From NCBI RefSeq assembly GCF_916618955.1, contig NZ_OU745390.1:4890001-4954000 (forward strand): 64,000 nt of DNA, read 5' to 3'. Position 1 is the first letter of the stretch; every line of letters starts with the position of its first letter. This document shows positions 38,350 through 48,939 of this stretch, piece after piece. The position numbers were made by a program, and so were the translations under genes. Under the pieces are notes generated by a model, which was given only the letters and a program-made list of their open reading frames with translations, ran no database searches and was not told where the DNA came from. This stretch comes from Pseudomonas sp. Marseille-Q3773. Its GTDB lineage: Bacteria > Pseudomonadota > Gammaproteobacteria > Pseudomonadales > Pseudomonadaceae.

Positions 38350-38814
38350 ATGCAAGGTCACCCGGACGTAATCAATTACCTCGTTACGCTGCTGAAGGGC
38401 GAACTGGCGGCGCGCGACCAGTACTTCATTCACTCGCGTATGTACGAAGACTGGGGCCTGTCCAAGCTCTACGAGCGCATCAACCACGAAATGGAAGAAG
38501 AGACGCAGCACGCCGATGCCCTGATGCGTCGCATCCTCATGCTTGAAGGCACCCCCGACATGCGCGCGGACGACCTGGAAGTGGGCAGCACCGTGCCGGA
38601 AATGATCGAGGCCGACCTCAAGCTCGAGTACAAGGTACGCGGCGCGCTGTGCAAAGGCATCGAGCTGTGCGAGCTGCACAAGGATTACATCAGCCGCGAC
38701 ATTCTGCGCGCTCAGTTGGCTGATACCGAAGAAGATCACACCTACTGGCTGGAAAAGCAGCAGGGGCTGATCAAGGCCATTGGCCTCGAGAATTACCTGC
38801 AGTCGCAGATGTAA
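38350..38814 (+). CDS. bfr: Bacterioferritin-family iron storage protein without the heme-ligand Met
   Basis: Stores iron as a 24-subunit shell with ferroxidase activity. 154 aa from ATG 38350 ([19 protein letters not shown]); the frame is open upstream but the added residues do not fit. Ferroxidase-type ligands are present: Glu18, Glu51, His54, Glu93 and the C-terminal EEDH. At the position of the heme ligand Met52 of E. coli Bfr this protein has Thr52 (EEETQHAD). This is the feature of P. aeruginosa FtnA (formerly BfrA), which also sits next to katA. It therefore probably binds no heme by itself and may pair with a heme-binding subunit encoded elsewhere. Confidence 0.93.
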   Translation: MQGHPDVINYLVTLLKGELAARDQYFIHSRMYEDWGLSKLYERINHEMEEETQHADALMRRILMLEGTPDMRADDLEVGSTVPEMIEADLKLEYKVRGALCKGIELCELHKDYISRDILRAQLADTEEDHTYWLEKQQGLIKAIGLENYLQSQM

Positions 38815-38820
38815 AAGCCT

Positions 38821-38838
38821 GGGGCTGCTTTGCAGCCC
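38821..38838 (+). terminator. Hairpin after bfr
   Basis: GGGGCTGC-TTT-GCAGCCC-like stem just after the stop, no T-run. Weak terminator candidate. Confidence 0.4.
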
Positions 38839-38943
38839 TATCGCGACACAAGGCCGCTCATACATTTGAACGCGTCAATCCAGAGATTACGCGATCGCCT
38901 GTAGGAGCGGCCTTGTGTCGCGAAAGGGGCGCAAAGCGCCCCC
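38839..38943. repeat. Inverted pair of palindromic repeats between bfr and uvrA
   Basis: A left copy reads TCGCGACACAAGGCCGCTC (38841-38859), and a right copy in inverse orientation reads GAGCGGCCTTGTGTCGCGA (38904-38922). The right copy continues into the hairpin GGGGCGC-AAA-GCGCCCC (about 38926-38942). The pair sits between two convergent genes and resembles the paired intergenic elements common in P. putida. Read from the minus strand, the last hairpin is followed by TTTCGCG and could end uvrA transcription. Confidence 0.75.
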
Positions 38944-38949
38944 AAGGCC

Positions 38950-41784
38950 TTACGCCCGATCCCGCTCCAGCAACGGTTTGAGGTAGTGCCCGGTATACGA
39001 CTGTTTCATCGTACTCAGTTCTTCCGGCGTACCGCAGGCAATGATCTGCCCACCTTTCGAGCCACCCTCCGGCCCCAGATCCACCAGCCAGTCTGCGGTC
39101 TTGATCACATCCAGGTTGTGCTCGATCACCACCACGGTATTGCCGTGGTCGCGCAGGCGATGCAGCACATCCAGCAACTGCTGGATATCGGCAAAGTGCA
39201 AGCCCGTGGTTGGCTCATCAAGGATGTACAGTGTCTTGCCGGTGTCACGCTTGGAGAGTTCGCGCGACAGTTTCACCCGCTGCGCCTCGCCACCCGACAA
39301 CGTGGTCGCCGACTGCCCCAGCTTGATGTAGGACAACCCCACGTCCATCAAGGTCTGTAGCTTGCGTGCCAGCGCCGGCACCGCGTCGAAGAACTCGCGT
39401 GCATCTTCGATGGTCATCTCCAGCACTTCGTGGATGTTCTTGCCCTTGTACTTGATCTCCAGCGTTTCGCGGTTGTATCGCTTGCTCTTGCACACGTCGC
39501 ACGGCACGTAGATGTCCGGCAGGAAGTGCATCTCCACCTTGATCAGGCCGTCGCCCTGGCAGGCTTCGCAACGGCCGCCCTTGACGTTGAACGAGAACCG
39601 CCCGGGGCCATAACCGCGTGAGCGCGATTCCGGAACGCCAGCGAACAACTCGCGGATCGGCGTGAAAATGCCGGTGTAGGTTGCCGGGTTCGAACGCGGG
39701 GTACGGCCAATCGGGCTCTGGTCGATATCCACTACCTTGTCCAGGTGCTGCAGGCCGTCCATGCTGCTGTGCGGCGCAGCCTCCAGGCTGCTCGCGCCAT
39801 TCAAGGCGGTGGCTGCCAGAGGGAAAAGGGTATTGTTGATGAGCGTCGATTTGCCCGAGCCGGATACCCCGGTCACGCAGGTCAGCAGGCCGATCGGGAT
39901 TTCCAGATCGACGTTCTGCAGGTTGTTGCCACGTGCGCCCTTGAGCTTGAGTTGCAGCTTCTTGTTGCGTGGCGTGCGCTTGGCCGGCACGACGATCTTC
40001 TTGCGCCCGGACAGGTACTTGCCGGTCAGCGAGTCGGGGTGAGCCATGACTTCCTGGGGCGTGCCTTCGGCGACGATCTTGCCGCCATGCACGCCGGCGC
40101 CCGGCCCGATGTCCACGACGTAGTCGGCCAAGCGGATGGCGTCCTCGTCGTGTTCTACCACGATCACCGTGTTGCCCAGGTCGCGCAGGTGATTGAGGGT
40201 GGCCAGCAGGCGGTCGTTGTCACGTTGATGAAGGCCGATGGATGGCTCATCAAGGATATACATCACCCCCACCAGGCCGGCGCCGATCTGGCTGGCCAGG
40301 CGAATACGCTGTGCCTCGCCACCGGACAGGGTATCGGCGCTGCGGTCGAGGGTGAGGTAGTCGAGGCCGACGTTGACCAGGAACTGCAGGCGTTCGCAGA
40401 TTTCCTTGAGGATCTTCGCGGCGATTTCGCCACGGCGCCCGGTCAGGGTCAGGTCGCCGAAGTAGTTGCTGGCTTCACCGATCGGCAGGTTGGTCACCGC
40501 CGGCAGGGTCTTTTCGCCCACCCAAACATGGCGTGCTTCGCGGCGCAGGCGGGTGCCGCGGCAATCCGGGCAGGGCTGGGTACCGAGGAACTTGGCCAAC
40601 TCTTCACGCACGGTGGCCGACTCGGTTTCGCGATAGCGCCGTTCGAGGTTCGGCACGATGCCTTCGAACGGGTGCGAGCGCTTGACGATATCGCCCCGGT
40701 CGTTGAGGTACTTGAAGTCGACACTCTGCTTGCCACTGCCCTGCAGGATTACTTTCTGGTGTTCCGCCGAGAGCTCACCGAACGGCTCCTCCAGGCTGAA
40801 GCCATAATGCGCAGCCAGCGAGCCCAGCATCTGGAAGTAGTAAACGTTGCGCCGGTCCCAGCCGCGTATCGCGCCTTCGGCCAAGGTGAGTTCGGCGTTG
40901 ACCAGGCGCTTGGTGTCAAAGAACTGCTTGACCCCCAGGCCATCACACGTCGGGCAGGCGCCAGCAGGGTTGTTGAAGGAGAACAGCTTCGGTTCCAGCT
41001 CGCTGATGGCATGGCCGCAGACCGGGCAGGCGAAGCGTGCGGAGAAAATGATTTCTTCGCCAGGTTCGTCATCCATCGGTGCCACGAGGGCGATGCCATC
41101 GGCCAGCTTGAGTGCAGTCTCGAACGACTCGGCCAGGCGCTGCTGCAGGTCGGCGCGTACCTTGAAGCGGTCGACCACCACGTCGATGCTGTGCTTCTTC
41201 TGCTTGTCCAGCTTGGGGAGTTCATCGAGTTCGTAGAGCTTGCCGTTGACCCGTGCCCGGACGAAGCCCTGGGCGCGCAGTTCGTCGAACACCGCCAGGT
41301 GCTCGCCCTTGCGCTCACGCACTACCGGGGCCAGCAGCATCAGTTTGCTGCCTTCCGGACGCTCCAGCACCAGGTCGACCATCTGGCTGATCGTTTGCGC
41401 CTCCAGCGGGATATCGTGGTCCGGGCAACGCGGGGTACCAACCCGGGCATACAGCAGGCGCAGGTAGTCGTAGATTTCGGTGATGGTGCCGACCGTGGAA
41501 CGGGGGTTGTGCGAGGTCGACTTCTGCTCGATGGAAATGGCCGGTGACAGGCCTTCGATGGTGTCGACGTCGGGCTTTTCCATCATCGACAGGAACTGCC
41601 GGGCATAGGCCGAGAGCGATTCCACATAGCGACGCTGGCCTTCGGCGTAGAGGGTGTCGAATGCCAGGGATGACTTGCCCGAACCGGACAGGCCGGTGAT
41701 CACGATCAGCTTGTCCCGGGGCAGGGTCAGGTCGATGTTCTTCAGGTTGTGGGTGCGTGCCCCACGAATCAGGATCTTGTCCAC
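38950..41784 (-). CDS. uvrA: Excinuclease ABC subunit A
   Basis: DNA damage-recognition ATPase of nucleotide excision repair. 944 aa from a GTG start at 41784 ([16 protein letters not shown]), the usual length; the longer open frame upstream does not match. First Walker [10 protein letters not shown] at residues 31-39 and second GVSGSGKST in the C-terminal half, with two ABC signatures (LSGGEAQR). Zinc-finger cysteines are visible in CPVCGHAI and in CEACQGDG with CDVCKSKR. It is divergent from the MFS gene at 41914. No clear LexA box (CTG-N10-CAG) is visible in the 129-nt gap. Confidence 0.97.
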   Translation of the reverse strand: MDKILIRGARTHNLKNIDLTLPRDKLIVITGLSGSGKSSLAFDTLYAEGQRRYVESLSAYARQFLSMMEKPDVDTIEGLSPAISIEQKSTSHNPRSTVGTITEIYDYLRLLYARVGTPRCPDHDIPLEAQTISQMVDLVLERPEGSKLMLLAPVVRERKGEHLAVFDELRAQGFVRARVNGKLYELDELPKLDKQKKHSIDVVVDRFKVRADLQQRLAESFETALKLADGIALVAPMDDEPGEEIIFSARFACPVCGHAISELEPKLFSFNNPAGACPTCDGLGVKQFFDTKRLVNAELTLAEGAIRGWDRRNVYYFQMLGSLAAHYGFSLEEPFGELSAEHQKVILQGSGKQSVDFKYLNDRGDIVKRSHPFEGIVPNLERRYRETESATVREELAKFLGTQPCPDCRGTRLRREARHVWVGEKTLPAVTNLPIGEASNYFGDLTLTGRRGEIAAKILKEICERLQFLVNVGLDYLTLDRSADTLSGGEAQRIRLASQIGAGLVGVMYILDEPSIGLHQRDNDRLLATLNHLRDLGNTVIVVEHDEDAIRLADYVVDIGPGAGVHGGKIVAEGTPQEVMAHPDSLTGKYLSGRKKIVVPAKRTPRNKKLQLKLKGARGNNLQNVDLEIPIGLLTCVTGVSGSGKSTLINNTLFPLAATALNGASSLEAAPHSSMDGLQHLDKVVDIDQSPIGRTPRSNPATYTGIFTPIRELFAGVPESRSRGYGPGRFSFNVKGGRCEACQGDGLIKVEMHFLPDIYVPCDVCKSKRYNRETLEIKYKGKNIHEVLEMTIEDAREFFDAVPALARKLQTLMDVGLSYIKLGQSATTLSGGEAQRVKLSRELSKRDTGKTLYILDEPTTGLHFADIQQLLDVLHRLRDHGNTVVVIEHNLDVIKTADWLVDLGPEGGSKGGQIIACGTPEELSTMKQSYTGHYLKPLLERDRA

Positions 41785-41913
41785 TGCGGCCTCGCTCGGC
41801 GGGCATAAACAAGGAAGTATACGGCGCGCTGCCAGTACGCGGCAAAGCGTCGCGTAGATGCCGTCAAGCTGTCGGACTGATAGAATCGCCGCCGGTTCAC
41901 ACGAGATTAATCC

Positions 41914-43308
41914 ATGCACGACACCCACAACGAACGCATGAGTGGCGGCGAAACCCGCGCCGCTGGCGGCCTGGCCCTGGTCTTTGCCTTTCGTATGCTG
42001 GGCATGTTCATGGTCTTGCCGGTGCTGGCCACCTACGGCATGGACCTGGCCGGTGCCACACCTGCATTGATCGGCCTGGCCATTGGTGCCTATGGCCTCA
42101 CCCAGGCCGTATTGCAGATTCCGTTCGGCATGATTTCCGACCGCATCGGCCGCCGGCCGGTGATTTACCTGGGTTTGGTGATCTTTGCCCTGGGCAGTGT
42201 CCTGGCCGCCCAGGCCGACTCCATCTGGGGGGTGATCGCCGGGCGTATCCTGCAGGGCGCCGGGGCGATTTCCGCTGCGGTCATGGCGCTGCTGTCCGAC
42301 CTTACCCGCGAGCAACACCGGACCAAGGCCATGGCCATGATCGGAATGAGCATCGGCCTGTCGTTTGCCGTCGCCATGGTCGTCGGCCCATTACTGACAC
42401 GTGCCTTTGGCTTGTCAGGATTGTTCCTGGCCACGGCAGGACTTGCCCTGGTGGGTATCCTGCTGATTGCCTTTGTCGTGCCCAACACCCACAGCATCCT
42501 GCAGCACCGCGAGTCAGGGGTGGCACGCCAGGCGATCGGCCCGACCCTGCGCCATCCGGACTTGCTGCGCCTGGACGCGGGCATTTTCATCCTGCATGCC
42601 ATCCTCATGGCCAGCTTCGTCGCGCTGCCACTGGCCTTTGTCGAGCGTGGCGGCCTGCCCAAGGAGCAACACTGGTGGGTGTACCTGACCGCGTTGTTCA
42701 TCTCATTTTTTGCAATGGTCCCGTTCATCATCTACGGCGAAAAGAAGCGCAAGATGAAACGCGTGTTGGCCGGCGCGGTGGGTGTCCTGCTGCTGACGGA
42801 GATATACTTCTGGGAGTGGGCTGACGGTTTGCGCGGACTGGTGGTTGGCACCGTGGTATTCTTTACTGCATTCAACCTGCTGGAGGCATCGCTGCCTTCG
42901 CTGGTGAGCAAGGTGTCGCCTGCAGGTGGCAAGGGAACGGCAATGGGGGTTTACTCCACCAGCCAGTTCCTCGGCGCTGCCCTTGGAGGAATCCTCGGTG
43001 GCTGGTTGTTCCAGCACGGCGGGCTGAACATGGTGTTCCTCGGTTGTGCGGTACTGTGTGCCATCTGGTTGGTCGTTGCCTTGCGCATGAACGAGCCTCC
43101 TTATGTGACCAGCCTGCGCATGCCGCTGACGCCAGAGGCAGTCCGGGAAGCCGGCCTGACCGAACGTCTGCTGGCCGTACCGGGCGTGACCGACGCCGTC
43201 GTGGTGGCAGAAGAGGCCGCCATCTATATCAAACTGGATACGAAAATTTTGGACCGTACGACCCTCGAGCGCCTGGTGAACCCGGCCTCTTCGGCGTGCG
43301 AAGCCTAG
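41914..43308 (+). CDS. MFS transporter, YajR-like, with C-terminal soluble domain
   Basis: Inner-membrane major facilitator with about 12 transmembrane helices in residues 15-390. It has the family motif A stretch [16 protein letters not shown] after TM2. A soluble tail of about 65 residues follows (from [21 protein letters not shown]), which resembles the ferredoxin-like YAM domain of E. coli YajR. Substrate is unknown. The gene lies between uvrA and ssb, with 9 nt to ssb, so ssb may be cotranscribed. The uvrA / MFS / ssb order is found in other pseudomonads as far as I recall. Confidence 0.88.
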   Translation: MHDTHNERMSGGETRAAGGLALVFAFRMLGMFMVLPVLATYGMDLAGATPALIGLAIGAYGLTQAVLQIPFGMISDRIGRRPVIYLGLVIFALGSVLAAQADSIWGVIAGRILQGAGAISAAVMALLSDLTREQHRTKAMAMIGMSIGLSFAVAMVVGPLLTRAFGLSGLFLATAGLALVGILLIAFVVPNTHSILQHRESGVARQAIGPTLRHPDLLRLDAGIFILHAILMASFVALPLAFVERGGLPKEQHWWVYLTALFISFFAMVPFIIYGEKKRKMKRVLAGAVGVLLLTEIYFWEWADGLRGLVVGTVVFFTAFNLLEASLPSLVSKVSPAGGKGTAMGVYSTSQFLGAALGGILGGWLFQHGGLNMVFLGCAVLCAIWLVVALRMNEPPYVTSLRMPLTPEAVREAGLTERLLAVPGVTDAVVVAEEAAIYIKLDTKILDRTTLERLVNPASSACEA

Positions 43309-43317
43309 GAGAACGTT

Positions 43318-43860
43318 ATGGCCCGTGGGGTTAACAAAGTCATTCTGGTCGGCACCTGTGGCCAGGATCCCGAAGTCCGCTACCTGCCCAACGGTAACGC
43401 CGTGACCAACCTGAGCCTGGCTACCAGCGAGCAGTGGACCGACAAGCAGTCGGGCCAGAAGGTCGAGCGTACCGAGTGGCACCGTGTGTCGCTGTTCGGC
43501 AAGGTTGCCGAAATTGCCGGCGAGTACCTGCGCAAGGGCTCGCAGTGCTACATCGAAGGCAAGCTGCAAACCCGCGAGTGGGAAAAGGACGGGATCAAGC
43601 GCTACACCACCGAGATCATCGTCGACATCAACGGCACCATGCAGCTGCTCGGCGGTCGTCCGCAGGGCCAGCAGCAAGGGGGCGACCCGTACAACCAGGG
43701 CGGCGGCAACTACGGTGGCGGCCAGCCGCAACAGTACAACCAGGCACCACGCCAGCAGGCCCCGCGTCCTCAGCAGGCTCCGCAGCGCCCGGCGCCGCAG
43801 CAGCCAGCACCGCAACCGGCAGCTGACTTCGACAGCTTCGATGACGATATTCCGTTCTGA
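43318..43860 (+). CDS. ssb: Single-stranded DNA-binding protein
   Basis: Coats ssDNA in replication, recombination and repair. 180 aa. OB-fold in residues 1-110 ([20 protein letters not shown]), then a Gln/Gly/Pro-rich linker (about 112-165) and the acidic tip [10 protein letters not shown] that recruits partner proteins. AGGAGA precedes the ATG. A terminator follows 31 nt after the stop. Confidence 0.97.
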   Translation: MARGVNKVILVGTCGQDPEVRYLPNGNAVTNLSLATSEQWTDKQSGQKVERTEWHRVSLFGKVAEIAGEYLRKGSQCYIEGKLQTREWEKDGIKRYTTEIIVDINGTMQLLGGRPQGQQQGGDPYNQGGGNYGGGQPQQYNQAPRQQAPRPQQAPQRPAPQQPAPQPAADFDSFDDDIPF

Positions 43861-43890
43861 TCAGAGCCGCTAGGCAGCTGGAAAGACTAA

Positions 43891-43920
43891 AAGCCCAAGG
43901 CAGTTGCCTTGGGTTTTTTT
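43891..43920 (+). terminator. Terminator after ssb
   Basis: AGCCCAAGGCA, GT loop, TGCCTTGGG followed by a run of eight or more T. Confidence 0.95.
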
Positions 43921-44044
43921 TCGAGCGAACCCGAGGCTTTAGGAAGAGCTAACCTTGAGTATCAGAGATTTCTGAAGTTCTAGTGGAGCGCAGTTTTCGC
44001 TGCTGGGATCGCTTAGCATCCATCATTTGTACTGGGGGTGGATC

Positions 44045-44503
44045 ATGCAAAGCGGTGAGAGGGAGTGCTTTTTAGGTCAAGTAGACCTGAGGTCAGATAC
44101 ACAAGAATATAATGTCTCCGGTTTTTCGGAGATGTATGCAGATCATCTTGAGGGGCCTGCTGGAGACCCTGTGTTCTACGGCAGGGTATTAATGGTCATT
44201 GGTTTCGCAGTGTCGGCGCTGGGCGTTGGCATCAAGCTATGGGGGCCTGAGGTTATCTATTATTATCGGTATTCAGGCCCTACCCTGATCCAACACATAC
44301 AAGCGAACCCTGGTCTCGTTGCAATGGCCGGCGGGGTGTTGATGGCCTGGGGCGGGAAGCAGCGGAATGAAGGTATTGTTCATCCAGAGAATTTTCTTCT
44401 GTCTCGTTACAAGTTCGTAACGGAAGAGGGGCGAGATGTTAGTGGTCAGGTTTCCGTACGACACTTGGGGGGCGACAACTTCAATGTGTCTCTCAACGCG
44501 TAG
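44045..44503 (+). CDS. Orphan membrane protein of unknown function
   Basis: 152 aa from ATG 44045, preceded by the purine-rich GGGGGTGG at 44034-44041; an in-frame TTG at 44027 is possible but less likely. Two hydrophobic segments are visible (about residues 46-66, RVLMVIGFAVSALGVGIKLW, and about 83-99, GLVAMAGGVLMAWGG). The N-terminal and C-terminal parts are soluble and charged. I do not recognise a family. Base composition is clearly lower in GC than the neighbours and codon use is less biased (many A/T third positions), which suggests a recent arrival between ssb and the formate dehydrogenase operon. Confidence 0.65.
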   Translation: MQSGERECFLGQVDLRSDTQEYNVSGFSEMYADHLEGPAGDPVFYGRVLMVIGFAVSALGVGIKLWGPEVIYYYRYSGPTLIQHIQANPGLVAMAGGVLMAWGGKQRNEGIVHPENFLLSRYKFVTEEGRDVSGQVSVRHLGGDNFNVSLNA

Positions 44504-44920
44504 TCGGATGAGCATGTCCGGATCTTGCTAGGTAAAATTCATCATTTGATTTAAATAATGCCTCTTACCTGACGGTCTACCCGCCATTCTTCTGGCGGGT
44601 ACCGTTCTGGGCATCTGTTTGGGCGACAGCAACAAACGCAGTTCTGTAACAGTCAGTGCCTGTTGGGGCGGTCTTGTGTCGCGAAAGGGGCGCAGAACAC
44701 CCGCAATGACGCGGCAATGCCAATACCAGTTCAATTCAGTAAAACAACCGCGGTTCCGGCCAGTCCGGCAAACCCGCTGCTCATTCCCTGACCCAGGTCA
44801 TCGCACCTTGCCGATTCTTGGCTAGTCTTACCTGTTGGCAGCCATCAATTGGCCGCCACCGTGACTACCAAGAGGCGCCGGCCATGTTCCGTGCGTCCAC
44901 CACCTGATCAGGAGTGCACG
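44504..44920. other. Gene-free region upstream of fdoG with a hairpin and a degenerate repeat
   Basis: No credible gene. It contains a 9-bp hairpin (TACCCGCCA at 44578-44586, TGGCGGGTA at 44593-44601) without a T-run, and a degenerate repeat at 44658-44702. I could not find a convincing sigma-70 or sigma-54 promoter for fdoG in it. Confidence 0.5.
44658..44702 (+). repeat. Degenerate copy of the GCGGCCTTGTGTCGCGA repeat
   Basis: GCCTGTTGGGGCGGTCTTGT at 44658 onward, then GTCGCGAAAGGGGCGCAGAA. It matches the copy at 38898-38935 with a few substitutions and has lost the terminal palindrome. Confidence 0.65.
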
Positions 44921-47900
44921 ATGGATCTGAACCGTCGGCAATTCTTCAAGGTCGCCGCCGTCGGCCTTGGAGGCTCGAGCCTTGCGGCGTTGGGCATGGC
45001 CCCGACACCGGCATTCGCCGAGCAGGTGCGTCACTTCAAGCTGGCGCATACCAAAGAAACCCGTAACACCTGCCCCTACTGCTCGGTCGGCTGCGGCCTG
45101 ATCATGTACAGCCAGGGCGATGCGGGCAAGAACGTCAAACAGAACATCATCCATATCGAAGGTGACGCCGACCACCCGGTCAACCGCGGCACCCTGTGCC
45201 CGAAAGGCGCCGGCCTGCTGGACTTCATTCACAGCCCGAGCCGCCTGCAGTACCCCGAGGTACGCAAGCCGGGCAGCAAGGAATGGGTGCGGGTCAGCTG
45301 GGACGAGGCGCTCGACCGCGTCGCCGAGCTGATGAAGCAGGACCGCGACGCCAACTTCATCGAGAAGAACGCCCAGGGGCAAACGGTAAACCGCTGGCTC
45401 ACTACCGGTTTTCTCGCTGCTTCCGCCGCCTCCAGCGAGGCCGGCTACCTGACCCACAAGGTCATCCGCGCAACAGGCATGCTGGGGTTCGATAACCAGG
45501 CACGTGTCTGACATGGCCCGACGGTGGCAAGTCTTGCCCCGACGTACGGCCGTGGCGCCATGACCAACCACTGGTCCGATATCGCCAACGCGAATCTGGT
45601 CCTGGTGATGGGAGGCAACGCAGCAGAAGCGCATCCGTGCGGCTTCAAGTGGGTGACCGAGGCCAAGGCGCACAACAAGGCGCGGCTGATCGTGGTCGAC
45701 CCGCGGTTCACCCGTACCGCTTCGGTGGCGGACTACTACGCGCCGATCCGCACCGGTACCGACATCGCCTTCATGGGCGGGCTGATCAACTACCTGCTGA
45801 GCAACGACAAGATCCAGCACGAATACGTGCGCAACTACACCGACGTGTCGTTCATCGTCAAAGAGAGCTATGGCTTCGAGGATGGGCTGTTCAGCGGCTA
45901 CGACGAAGCCAAGCGTGTGTATGCCGACAAGTCCGGCTGGGGCTACGAGCTGGGTGAGGACGGTTTCGCCAAGGTCGACCCGACCCTGCAGCACCCGCGT
46001 TGCGTGTTCCAGCTGATGAAGCAGCACTACAGCCGCTATACCCCGGAACTGGCCAGCATGACTTGTGGCATGCCGCAGGACGCCATGCTGAAGATCTGGG
46101 AAGAGATCGCCACCTGCTCGGTACCGGGCAAGACCATGACGATTCTCTACGCGCTCGGCTGGACGCAGCACTCGATTGGTGCGCAGATCATCCGCAGTGC
46201 GGCCATGGTCCAGTTGCTGCTGGGCAACGTCGGCATGCCCGGTGGCGGGGTCAACGCCTTGCGCGGACATTCCAACATCCAGGGCCTGACCGACCTCGGG
46301 CTGTTGTCCAACTCGCTGCCGGGCTACCTGACCCTGCCCGGCGATGCCGAACAGGACTACGCCGCCTACATCGACAAGCGTGCCTCCAAGCCATTGCGCC
46401 CGGGCCAGCTGTCGTACTGGCAGAACTACGGCAAGTTCCACGTCAGCCTGATGAAGGCCTGGTATGGCGCCAACGCCACGGCAGAGAACAACTGGGGTTA
46501 TGACTGGCTGCCCAAGCTCGACGTGCCGGCTTACGATGTGCTGCGCATGTTCGAAATGATGGGCCAGGGCAAGGTCAACGGCTACCTCTGTCAGGGCTTC
46601 AACCCGATTGCTGCGCTGCCGGACAAGAACCGTGTCACCGCTGCCCTGGGCAAGCTCAAGTGGCTGGTGATCATGGACCCGCTGGCCACCGAGACTTCGG
46701 AGTTCTGGCGCAACGCCGGGCCATTCAACGACGTCGACACGGCCAGTATCCAGACCGAAGTGATCCGCCTGCCCACTACCTGCTTCGCCGAGGAGGACGG
46801 TTCGCTGGTCAACAGCAGCCGCTGGCTGCAGTGGCACTGGAAGGGCGCCGACGGCCCGGGCGAGACCCGCACCGACGTGCATATCATGAGCGAGCTGTTC
46901 CTGCGCCTGCGCCAACGCTACCAGGCCGAGGGCGGCGCCTACCCGGACGCGCTGATGAACATCAGCTGGCCATACAAGATTCCCGAAGAGCCATCCCCGG
47001 AGGAACTGGCCAGGGAAATGAACGGCTGGGCAGTGACCGACGTCACCGACCCGACCGGCGCAGTGATCAAGGCCGGCCAGCAACTCGCGGGCTTCGGCCA
47101 ACTGAAGGACGACGGCAGCACCGCGTCCGGCTGCTGGATCTTCGCCGGCTGCTGGACCGAGCAGGGCAACCAGATGGCTCGCCGCGACAACAGCGACCCG
47201 TACGGCATGCACCAGGTGCAGAACTGGGCCTGGGCCTGGCCGGCCAACCGCCGCATCCTCTACAACCGTGCCTCCAGCGACCCGCAAGGCAAGCCGTGGG
47301 ACGCCGAGAAGAAGCGCCTGGTATGGTGGAACGGCAAGGCCTGGACTGGCACCGACGTGCCCGACTTCAAGGTCGACTCGCCACCCGAGGCGGGGATGAA
47401 CCCGTTCATCATGAACCCCGAGGGGGTGGCACGTTTCTTCGCCATCGACAAGATGGCCGAAGGGCCGTTCCCCGAGCACTACGAGCCGTTCGAGACGCCG
47501 ATTGGTATCAACCCGCTGCATCCACAGAACAAGAAGGCCACCAGCAACCCGGCCGGGCGGATCTTCGATTCGGTATGGGACACCCTCGGCAAGCACGAGG
47601 AGTTCCCATATGCGGCGACCACCTACCGGTTGACCGAGCACTTCCACTTCTGGAGCAAGCACTGCCGGCTCAATGCCATCGCCCAGCCCGAGCAGTTCGT
47701 CGAGATCGGCGAGGTACTGGCCAACGAGAAGGGCATCAAGGCCGGCGACCGGGTACGGGTGTCGAGCAAGCGCGGGCATATCGAGGCGGTGGCGGTGGTG
47801 ACCAAGCGGATTCGCCCGCTCAAGGTCAACAACCAGACCGTGCACCAGATCGGCATCCCGCTGCACTGGGGCTTCACCGGGACTACGCGGCACGGCTACC

Positions 47901-47989
47901 TGACCAACACCCTGGTGCCGTTCCTCGGTGACGGCAACACGCAGACGCCGGAGTCCAAGTCGTTCCTCGTCAAAGTGGAGAAACTCTGA
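44921..47989 (+). CDS. fdoG: Formate dehydrogenase-O major subunit, selenocysteine-containing
   Basis: Oxidises formate to CO2 at a bis-MGD molybdenum (or tungsten) site on the periplasmic face. 1022 aa read through an in-frame TGA at 45509-45511, which gives Sec197 in the context [18 protein letters not shown], the exact family position. Twin-arginine signal NRRQFFK at residues 4-10 with cleavage near PAFA-EQ. A [4Fe-4S] site uses Cys51, Cys54, Cys58 and Cys93. ATG 44921 has AGGAG upstream at 44910-44914. A conventional gene call would split it at the TGA. It overlaps fdoH by 1 nt. Confidence 0.95.
45509..45511 (+). other. UGA recoded as selenocysteine (Sec197 of FdoG)
   Basis: The frame continues on both sides with unbroken FdoG homology (GFDNQARV before, [10 protein letters not shown] after), and selA, selB and tRNA-Sec lie downstream. 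Confidence 0.95.
45512..45550 (+). promoter_or_regulatory. Putative bacterial SECIS element in fdoG
   Basis: The hairpin GGCAA-GTC-TTGCC at 45526-45538 lies 14 nt after the UGA, with GTCT in its apical part, as in bacterial SECIS elements recognised by SelB. Outer pairing (ACGGT with ACGT-like sequence) is plausible. Folding was done by eye. Confidence 0.65.
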
Positions 47990-48939
47990 TGGCCAGCCAA
48001 GACATCATCGCCCGCTCGGCCACCACCACCGTACCGCCTTCGGTACGCCAGCAGCAGGAAGTTGCCAAGCTGATCGACACCACCAAGTGCATCGGCTGCA
48101 AGGCCTGCCAGGTGGCGTGTTCGGAGTGGAACGAACTGCGTGACGAGGTCGGCCACAACCACGGCACCTACGACAACCCCCAGGACCTCACCGCCGAGAC
48201 CTGGACCCTGATGCGCTTCACCGAGCACGAGCGCGACGACGGCAACCTGGAGTGGCTGATCCGCAAGGACGGCTGCATGCATTGCGCCGAGCCAGGGTGC
48301 CTGAAGGCCTGCCCAAGCCCCGGCGCGATCATCAAGCACGCCAACGGCATCGTCGATTTCAACCAGGATCACTGCATCGGCTGCGGCTACTGCATCACCG
48401 GCTGCCCGTTCAATATCCCGCGGATCTCGCAAAAGGACCACAAGGCGTACAAGTGCACCCTGTGTTCCGACCGTGTGACCGTGGGCCTGGAGCCGGCCTG
48501 TGTGAAAACCTGCCCGACCGGGGCGATCGTGTTCGGCAGCAAGGACGAGATGAAGGTGCATGCCGCCGAGCGCATCGTCGACCTCAAGTCGCGGGGCTAC
48601 GACAAGGCCGGGTTGTACGACCCGGACGGCGTCGGCGGTACCCATGTGATGTATGTGCTGCACCATGCCGACACGCCGAAGCTGTACGCCGGCCTGCCGG
48701 ACCAGCCGGTGATCAGCCCGCTGGTAGGGCTGTGGAAGGGCATTACCAAGCCGCTGGCGCTGCTGGCAATGGGCGCGGCAGTACTGGCCGGGTTTTTCCA
48801 CTATGTGCGGGTCGGGCCGCAGCGCGTGGCGGAGGACGAGCACCCGGTACCGCCGGACGAGAGCGTGCATCAGGTGGACCCGTCCGTGCATGTCTATGAC
48901 CCGACCAGGCCCGCTGGGCAGGAGGAGCAGCGACCATGA
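47989..48939 (+). CDS. fdoH: Formate dehydrogenase-O iron-sulfur subunit
   Basis: Electron-transfer subunit carrying four [4Fe-4S] clusters between FdoG and the cytochrome. 316 aa. The first cluster motif uses Cys34, Cys37, Cys40 and Cys44 ([14 protein letters not shown]); further motifs are [28 protein letters not shown] and CTLCSDRV with ACVKTCP. One C-terminal membrane helix lies near residues 250-270 ([18 protein letters not shown]). The start overlaps the fdoG stop by one base and the stop overlaps fdoI by 4 nt. Confidence 0.96.
   Translation: MASQDIIARSATTTVPPSVRQQQEVAKLIDTTKCIGCKACQVACSEWNELRDEVGHNHGTYDNPQDLTAETWTLMRFTEHERDDGNLEWLIRKDGCMHCAEPGCLKACPSPGAIIKHANGIVDFNQDHCIGCGYCITGCPFNIPRISQKDHKAYKCTLCSDRVTVGLEPACVKTCPTGAIVFGSKDEMKVHAAERIVDLKSRGYDKAGLYDPDGVGGTHVMYVLHHADTPKLYAGLPDQPVISPLVGLWKGITKPLALLAMGAAVLAGFFHYVRVGPQRVAEDEHPVPPDESVHQVDPSVHVYDPTRPAGQEEQRP

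Noticed and set aside
39745..41547. 600-codon plus-strand frame inside uvrA
   Set aside because: Antisense shadow of uvrA; no domain recognised.
41785..41913. LexA box in the uvrA-MFS divergent region
   Set aside because: No CTG-N10-CAG palindrome is visible, so SOS control cannot be supported here.
44546..44559. FNR/ANR-like TTGAT-TTAA-ATAAT upstream of the fdo operon
   Set aside because: The right half is poor, it is 360 nt from fdoG, and it lies in an A/T-rich tail of the orphan gene where such matches occur by chance.
45509..45511. fdoG as a nonsense-mutated pseudogene
   Set aside because: The TGA is at the conserved Sec position, a hairpin follows, and selA, selB and tRNA-Sec are adjacent.
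44828..47893. 1021-codon minus-strand frame opposite fdoG
   Set aside because: Shadow of a high-GC gene; the plus strand shows unambiguous FdoG homology across the region.
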